This document shows positions 22,385-25,455 of a stretch of 25,455 nt of DNA, piece by piece. A model generated the notes under the pieces. It was not told the origin of the DNA. It ran no database searches and was given only the letters and a program-made list of their open reading frames with translations. The stretch comes from JAZKDW01 sp040387375. Lineage in GTDB: Bacteria; Pseudomonadota; Gammaproteobacteria; Burkholderiales; Burkholderiaceae_D. The stretch covers positions 1 to 25,455 of the forward strand of contig JAZKDW010000070.1 in assembly GCA_040387375.1 (NCBI GenBank), in the 5' to 3' direction. Position numbers and translations under genes: made by a program. Every line of letters starts with the position of its first letter. The stretch's first letter is position 1.

Positions 22385-22837
22385 ATGGCTGACTCCATGC
22401 ATATCGTATGTCCGCATTGCGACACCATAAACCGGGTGCCGGCAGAAAAATTAAACGCGCAGCCAGTCTGCGGAAAATGCCAGAAAGCCTTGTTCGCGGG
22501 GCAGCCGATGGAACTCGGCGAGGCCAATTTCGACAAGCACATTACACGCAATGACATTCCGGTCCTGGTGGATTTCTGGGCCCCGTGGTGCGGACCCTGC
22601 CAGACCATGGCGCCGGCGTTCGTGCAGGCCGCACAGAAGCTGGAACCGGCGATGCGGCTGGCCAAGGTGAACACCGAGGACGCGCAGGCACTGGCAGCCC
22701 GTTACAACATCCGCAGCATCCCCACGCTGGCCTTGTTCAAGCATGGACAGGAAATCGCCCGGCAGCCGGGCGCGATGGATACGGGAAGAATTGTGGCCTG
22801 GGCGCAAATGCAGGCGAACGCAACAGTCAGGCAATAA
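22385..22837 (+). CDS. trxC: Thioredoxin 2 (TrxC) with N-terminal zinc motif
   Basis: 150 residues. The N-terminus has two CxxC pairs (C9/C12 in CPHC and C29/C32 in CGKC) that bind zinc, as in TrxC. They are followed by a thioredoxin fold with the active site W-C69-G-P-C72 and the cis-Pro loop IRSIPTLALF. TrxC reduces protein disulfides in the cytoplasm and is linked to oxidative stress in E. coli. A GAAGGAA ribosome-binding site precedes the ATG. A TACAAT -10-like box lies at 22339-22344, but no good -35 box is seen. It ends the chaperone/protease/redox cluster and is convergent with the first GH16 gene. Confidence 0.94.
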   Translation: MADSMHIVCPHCDTINRVPAEKLNAQPVCGKCQKALFAGQPMELGEANFDKHITRNDIPVLVDFWAPWCGPCQTMAPAFVQAAQKLEPAMRLAKVNTEDAQALAARYNIRSIPTLALFKHGQEIARQPGAMDTGRIVAWAQMQANATVRQ

Positions 22838-22873
22838 CTTTTTCTTGCGGCCGCACGTCAGCGCGGCGGGAAA

Positions 22874-23743
22874 TTATTTGAATTTCCAGGCACGGACATA
22901 ATTCACTTGATATGAATTGCTCTTGCCTTGCGGTGTCGTTTGATCGGGCTGGCCGCTGGCGCTGCCGAACCAGAGGTCGAGCATGATGTACATCGGGTCG
23001 CCGATCGACACGTCAGCCGCATACACTTCCTTGCCATCGAAATAGAAGGTCATCTTGTCCGGCTCCCATTGCAATGCATACTTGTGGAAGGCTGCTGACA
23101 GGTCAGGTGTCTGCACCGTCTTCGTGCCGGCCAGCTGGCCGGCATTTTTCCAGATGGTTGGCGCATAGGCTGTCGGCTGCATCTGGGAATTTGACCAGCC
23201 GCTGTCCGGACCGCCGCCTGCATACGCTTCCATGATGTCGATTTCAGGACTGCGTTCGCCGATATGGTTGAACAGCCAGAATGCGGGCCATGTGCCTTTG
23301 CCGACCGGCAGCCTGGCTTCGATTTCGTAATAGCCGTAGGTCTGGTAATACTTGCCGTCGGTATTGATCGTTCGATTGAAGAATTGTCCCGAGGCATCGC
23401 GCTGCGGCCAGATTTTCAAAACCCCGTTTTCCACTGTGTAGTTTTTGGTGGGATTGGACGGTTCGTACCAGATCTTGTCATTCCAGCGGTCGGTGTTGAA
23501 ACCGCTGTTGAATTCCTCTGAAAAACTTAATGTGTAAGCTGCGGCATTATGGCCGTACGGGGAAACCGTCGCTGCATCGGGCAACGGTATGTCAATGTGA
23601 GGAGGTGCAATTTTCCATAAGTCCGTGACGCTGCCAAAGCTGAAGAGGGCTGCTTGAATCAGATGGGTGGCGCCGTGGCCAGAAGGCGCGGCGGACGTCA
23701 AGGCCATGGTTAGCAGGACTGTTGCAGTTGCCGTGTGTTTCAT
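22874..23743 (-). CDS. Exported GH16 glycoside hydrolase, copy 1
   Basis: 289 residues. An N-terminal signal peptide (about 1-24) is followed by a unique linker (about 25-63, THLIQAALFSFGSVTDLWKI...) absent from copy 2, then a GH16 jelly-roll domain (about 70-289). The catalytic motif PEIDIME has the nucleophile E167, D169 and the acid/base E172 intact. Other typical pieces are SEEFNSGFNTDRW, YYEIEARLPVGKGTWPAFW and the C-terminal YVRAWKFK. GH16 enzymes cut beta-1,3/1,4-glucans, galactans or bacterial exopolysaccharides; the style recalls exopolysaccharide-depolymerising enzymes of the ExoK/ExsH type. The exact substrate is unknown. It is the downstream member of a tandem pair. Confidence 0.92.
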   Translation of the reverse strand: MKHTATATVLLTMALTSAAPSGHGATHLIQAALFSFGSVTDLWKIAPPHIDIPLPDAATVSPYGHNAAAYTLSFSEEFNSGFNTDRWNDKIWYEPSNPTKNYTVENGVLKIWPQRDASGQFFNRTINTDGKYYQTYGYYEIEARLPVGKGTWPAFWLFNHIGERSPEIDIMEAYAGGGPDSGWSNSQMQPTAYAPTIWKNAGQLAGTKTVQTPDLSAAFHKYALQWEPDKMTFYFDGKEVYAADVSIGDPMYIMLDLWFGSASGQPDQTTPQGKSNSYQVNYVRAWKFK

Positions 23744-23776
23744 GCAGACGTTCCCCAGTAAGTGTGCACAACAAGG

Positions 23777-23866
23777 AACATTGATCGTGTGAAACGATCA
23801 ATGTTGATTGATCGCAGAAATTATGATCAATGCGGGCATTGCACGACTTGATGAAGAACAATCTTG
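23777..23866 (-). promoter_or_regulatory. Operator-like palindromes upstream of GH16 copy 1
   Basis: A perfect 12-bp inverted repeat with a 5-base loop lies at 23777-23805 (arms AACATTGATCGT / ACGATCAATGTT). The heptamer ATTGATC or its complement GATCAAT occurs at 23780-23786, 23796-23802, 23807-23813 and 23825-23831. The element GAACAATCTTG at 23856-23866 recurs at almost the same distance upstream of copy 2. The region is 34-123 bases from the start codon, where regulators usually bind. Confidence 0.55.
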
Positions 23867-23948
23867 TGAAAAGAAAAAATGGAAGAAATACTTCTGCCTG
23901 AGCGCGCGCATGCTGTTCTGGTTGCGGGGTCAGCGTAGTACCGGGGGA

Positions 23949-23978
23949 GGGCTTACGCCGCCGATGGCGCGCAAGCCC
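23949..23978 (-). terminator. Hairpin after GH16 copy 2, possible terminator
   Basis: GGGCTT (23949-23954) pairs with AAGCCC (23973-23978), and the interior GC-rich bases extend the stem to about 12-13 pairs with one bulge and an apical loop of about three bases. It begins 7 bases after the stop codon of copy 2. No T tract follows on the minus strand, so termination would not be classic intrinsic. Confidence 0.35.
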
Positions 23979-23984
23979 GGGAAA

Positions 23985-24752
23985 TTATTTGAATTTCCAT
24001 GCCCTGACGTAATTCACTTCATACGAATTGCCCTTGCCCTGCGGTGTCGTGTCATCAGGCTGGCCGCTGACGCTGCCGTACCAGAGGTCGAGCATGATGT
24101 ACATCGGATCACCCATCGACACCTCCGCCGAATACACTTCCTTGCCGTCGAAATAGAAGGTCTGTTTGTTCGGCTCCCACTTCACTGCATAGGTATGGAA
24201 GTCCGCCGACAGGTCAGGCGTCTGTACAGTCTTGGTGCCGGCCAGCTTGCCCGCATCCTTCCAGATGGTGGGCGCATAGGCCGTCGGATGCAGTTGGGAA
24301 TCAGACCAGCCGCTCGACGGACCGCCGCCTGCATACGCTTCCATGACATCGATTTCGGGACGGCGATTGTCGATATGGTTGAACAGCCAGAATGCGGGCC
24401 ATGTGCCTTTGCCGATCGGCAGCTTGGCTTCGACTTCGTAATAGCCGTAAGTCTGGTAATACTTGCCGTCGGTATCGATGGTGCGGTTGAAAAACTTGCC
24501 CGAGGCATCACGCTGCGGCCAGATTTTCAATGCCCCATTTTCAACCGTATAGTTTTTGGTGGCGTTACCATCCTGGTACCAGATCTTGTCGTTCCAGCGC
24601 TTGGTGTCGAAACCGCTGTCGAATTCTTCAGAAAAGCTTAATGTATAAGCAGCGGCATCCTGACCGACTGGTGCGGTTTGAGCGGCACTGTGGCCTGCGG
24701 ATGCGGCAAGAGTCAAAGTCAATAAAATGGCGGGTGCGATCTTGCGAGTCAT
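23985..24752 (-). CDS. Exported GH16 glycoside hydrolase, copy 2
   Basis: 255 residues. A signal peptide (about 1-24, ending SAAQ) leads directly into a GH16 domain nearly collinear with copy 1 and mostly identical by eye. The catalytic motif PEIDVME is intact (E133, D135, E138). Differences from copy 1 cluster in surface-type positions (for example GNATKNY against NPTKNY) and at the N-terminus, where the linker of copy 1 is missing. It should be a secreted or periplasmic polysaccharide hydrolase. The ribosome-binding site is weak (GGAAT about 9-13 bases upstream). It lies directly upstream of copy 1 on the same strand, as expected for tandem duplication. Confidence 0.92.
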   Translation of the reverse strand: MTRKIAPAILLTLTLAASAGHSAAQTAPVGQDAAAYTLSFSEEFDSGFDTKRWNDKIWYQDGNATKNYTVENGALKIWPQRDASGKFFNRTIDTDGKYYQTYGYYEVEAKLPIGKGTWPAFWLFNHIDNRRPEIDVMEAYAGGGPSSGWSDSQLHPTAYAPTIWKDAGKLAGTKTVQTPDLSADFHTYAVKWEPNKQTFYFDGKEVYSAEVSMGDPMYIMLDLWYGSVSGQPDDTTPQGKGNSYEVNYVRAWKFK

Positions 24753-24785
24753 ATAGGAGGATTCCAGTAAATTGACACAAAGAAA

Positions 24786-24874
24786 AACACGGATGGTGTT
24801 AATGCTTTGCGATGATTGATGGCGGAGTTACGTCTTGTCATTGCGATTGTCCGATTTGACCACGAACAATCTTG
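24786..24874 (-). promoter_or_regulatory. Upstream region of GH16 copy 2, sharing elements with copy 1
   Basis: GAACAATCTTG (24864-24874) and GATTGAT (24814-24820) occur 112 and 62 bases from the start, against 113 and 63 in copy 1. A shorter dyad, AACAC-GGATG-GTGTT (24786-24800), lies where copy 1 has its 12-bp hairpin. Conservation at fixed distances suggests a duplicated promoter or operator. Confidence 0.5.
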
Positions 24875-25021
24875 CGCAATGTAAAGCTCTCCTACAGACC
24901 TTTCGCTTGCGCAAGAAGTTCCGAAGAAAAATTTCTTTGTGGCGATCGTGTTTTCACTCGCGCAAACATGTTGTTCACATGTCTTTTACGGACTTTCAAC
25001 AACTTGAAAAACGGAGGGGAA

Positions 25022-25393
25022 ATGTTGTATCTGCTGTTAGCGGACGTGGTGCTGATGTTGCATCTTGGGTTCGTGCTGTTCGCAGTACTGGGGGGCTTGA
25101 TGGTGCTGCGCTATCGCAGCGTGGTGTGGCTGCACCTGCCGGCCTTGTGCTGGGCCATCATCGTGCAGTGGCGGGATTGGATCTGTCCATTGACGCCGTT
25201 GGAAAACACGCTCAGACAGTGGGGTGGGGAGGCGGGGTACGCAGGCGGGTTCGTCGAGCATGTGGTCTCGACAATCCTGTATCCGGAAAATCTGACCTTG
25301 GAGTTGCGTTATGTGCTGGGTGGGGTGTTGCTGATGGTGAATGCTGGTGTGTATGCGTATGTGGGTTTACGCATTCGATGGCGCGTGAGTTGA
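25022..25393 (+). CDS. DUF2784-like membrane protein
   Basis: 123 residues with about four hydrophobic segments: LLADVVLMLHLGFVLFAVLGGLMV, a WLHLPALCWAIIV span, a central region around HVVSTILYP, and the C-terminal VLGGVLLMVNAGVYAYVGL. The pattern ADxxxxxHxxFVxFxxxGG, WRDWICPLTPLEN and a late Tyr-Pro-xN matches my memory of DUF2784, a small inner-membrane family of unknown function. A GGAGGGG ribosome-binding site (25013-25019) fixes the ATG. The gene is divergent from the GH16 pair and stands alone. A dispersed hairpin repeat follows 10 bases after the stop. Confidence 0.85.
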   Translation: MLYLLLADVVLMLHLGFVLFAVLGGLMVLRYRSVVWLHLPALCWAIIVQWRDWICPLTPLENTLRQWGGEAGYAGGFVEHVVSTILYPENLTLELRYVLGGVLLMVNAGVYAYVGLRIRWRVS

Positions 25394-25402
25394 CAAAGAC
25401 TT

Positions 25403-25432
25403 GTAGGGTGGAAAAGCGCAGCGCCTTCCACC
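25403..25432. repeat. Dispersed hairpin repeat (GTAGGGTGGAAAAGCGC family)
   Basis: The 30-base unit starts GTAGGGTGGAA and ends GCGCCTTCCACC. GGTGGAA pairs with TTCCACC. It is of the same design as the copies at 9066-9163 and the partial copy at the left end of the window. Here it lies just downstream of the DUF2784-like gene. Confidence 0.75.
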
Positions 25433-25455
25433 ATCTTCGTTCACGAGCGGCACTT

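Noticed and set aside
14268..22837. The cluster as a copy of the transmissible locus of stress tolerance (tLST/LHR)
   Set aside because: ClpK, sHsp20, FtsH, YfdX, KefB and PsiE genes are absent and no transposase or integrase flanks it. Only HdeD, thioredoxin and DegP-type members are shared.
23808..24641. Plus-strand open frame opposite GH16 copy 2
   Set aside because: The similar open frame opposite copy 1 is explained by duplication of the GH16 genes, and the products have no domain of their own.

Overview
The window looks like a chromosomal stretch of a moderately GC-rich betaproteobacterium, most likely Burkholderiales and possibly Oxalobacteraceae. This rests on the style of the DnaK and PpnN proteins, the diheme c4-like cytochrome with a HiPIP, TACAAT/TACAGT-type -10 boxes, and dispersed GTAGGGTG... 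hairpin repeats. The taxon is an inference, since no rRNA or tRNA gene was seen.

Layout. (1) 132-3954: a periplasmic dehydrogenase module of the gluconate 2-dehydrogenase type, with a Tat-exported small subunit, an FAD/GMC flavoprotein with a four-cysteine cluster, and a diheme c4-like lipoprotein. A terminator-like hairpin and a HiPIP gene follow. (2) 4012-5501: two coupled RsuA/RluF-family genes, the second lacking the catalytic aspartate. (3) 5568-6778: an ABM-domain protein and a glutathione S-transferase, separated by a 190-bp structured inverted-repeat element whose right arm contains the GST ribosome-binding site. (4) 6771-8951: PpnN nucleosidase (minus strand) and a DnaQ-like exonuclease (plus strand). 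(5) 9266-12171: a phospholipase D-VTT fusion overlapping an EEP-family phosphodiesterase, preceded by a pair of inverted dispersed repeats. (6) 12173-13860: a peptidoglycan pair on the minus strand, an L,D-transpeptidase and an M23 peptidase.

(7) 14268-22837 is the most coherent accessory-looking block, a protein-quality and stress cluster. It holds DnaK (minus strand, apparently without grpE or dnaJ beside it), divergent from HdeD-like membrane protein - DUF5335-like protein - triple-BON protein. Two small exported proteins of unknown function, a lipoprotein-type Do (DegP/DegQ) protease, a CbpA-type J protein and a TrxC thioredoxin follow. HdeD, thioredoxin and DegP are also found together in the transmissible locus of stress tolerance, but ClpK, small HSPs, FtsH and YfdX are absent here. 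(8) 22874-24752: two tandem, closely related exported GH16 glycoside hydrolases whose upstream regions are also duplicated, with palindromic operator-like sites. (9) 25022-25393: a DUF2784-like membrane protein followed by another dispersed repeat.

The best candidates for something undescribed are the catalytically altered pseudouridine-synthase paralogue coupled to an intact one, the inverted-repeat element that could mask the GST RBS, the DnaK/HdeD/DUF5335/BON/Do/CbpA/TrxC cluster, and the GATCAAT half-site array in front of the first GH16 gene.
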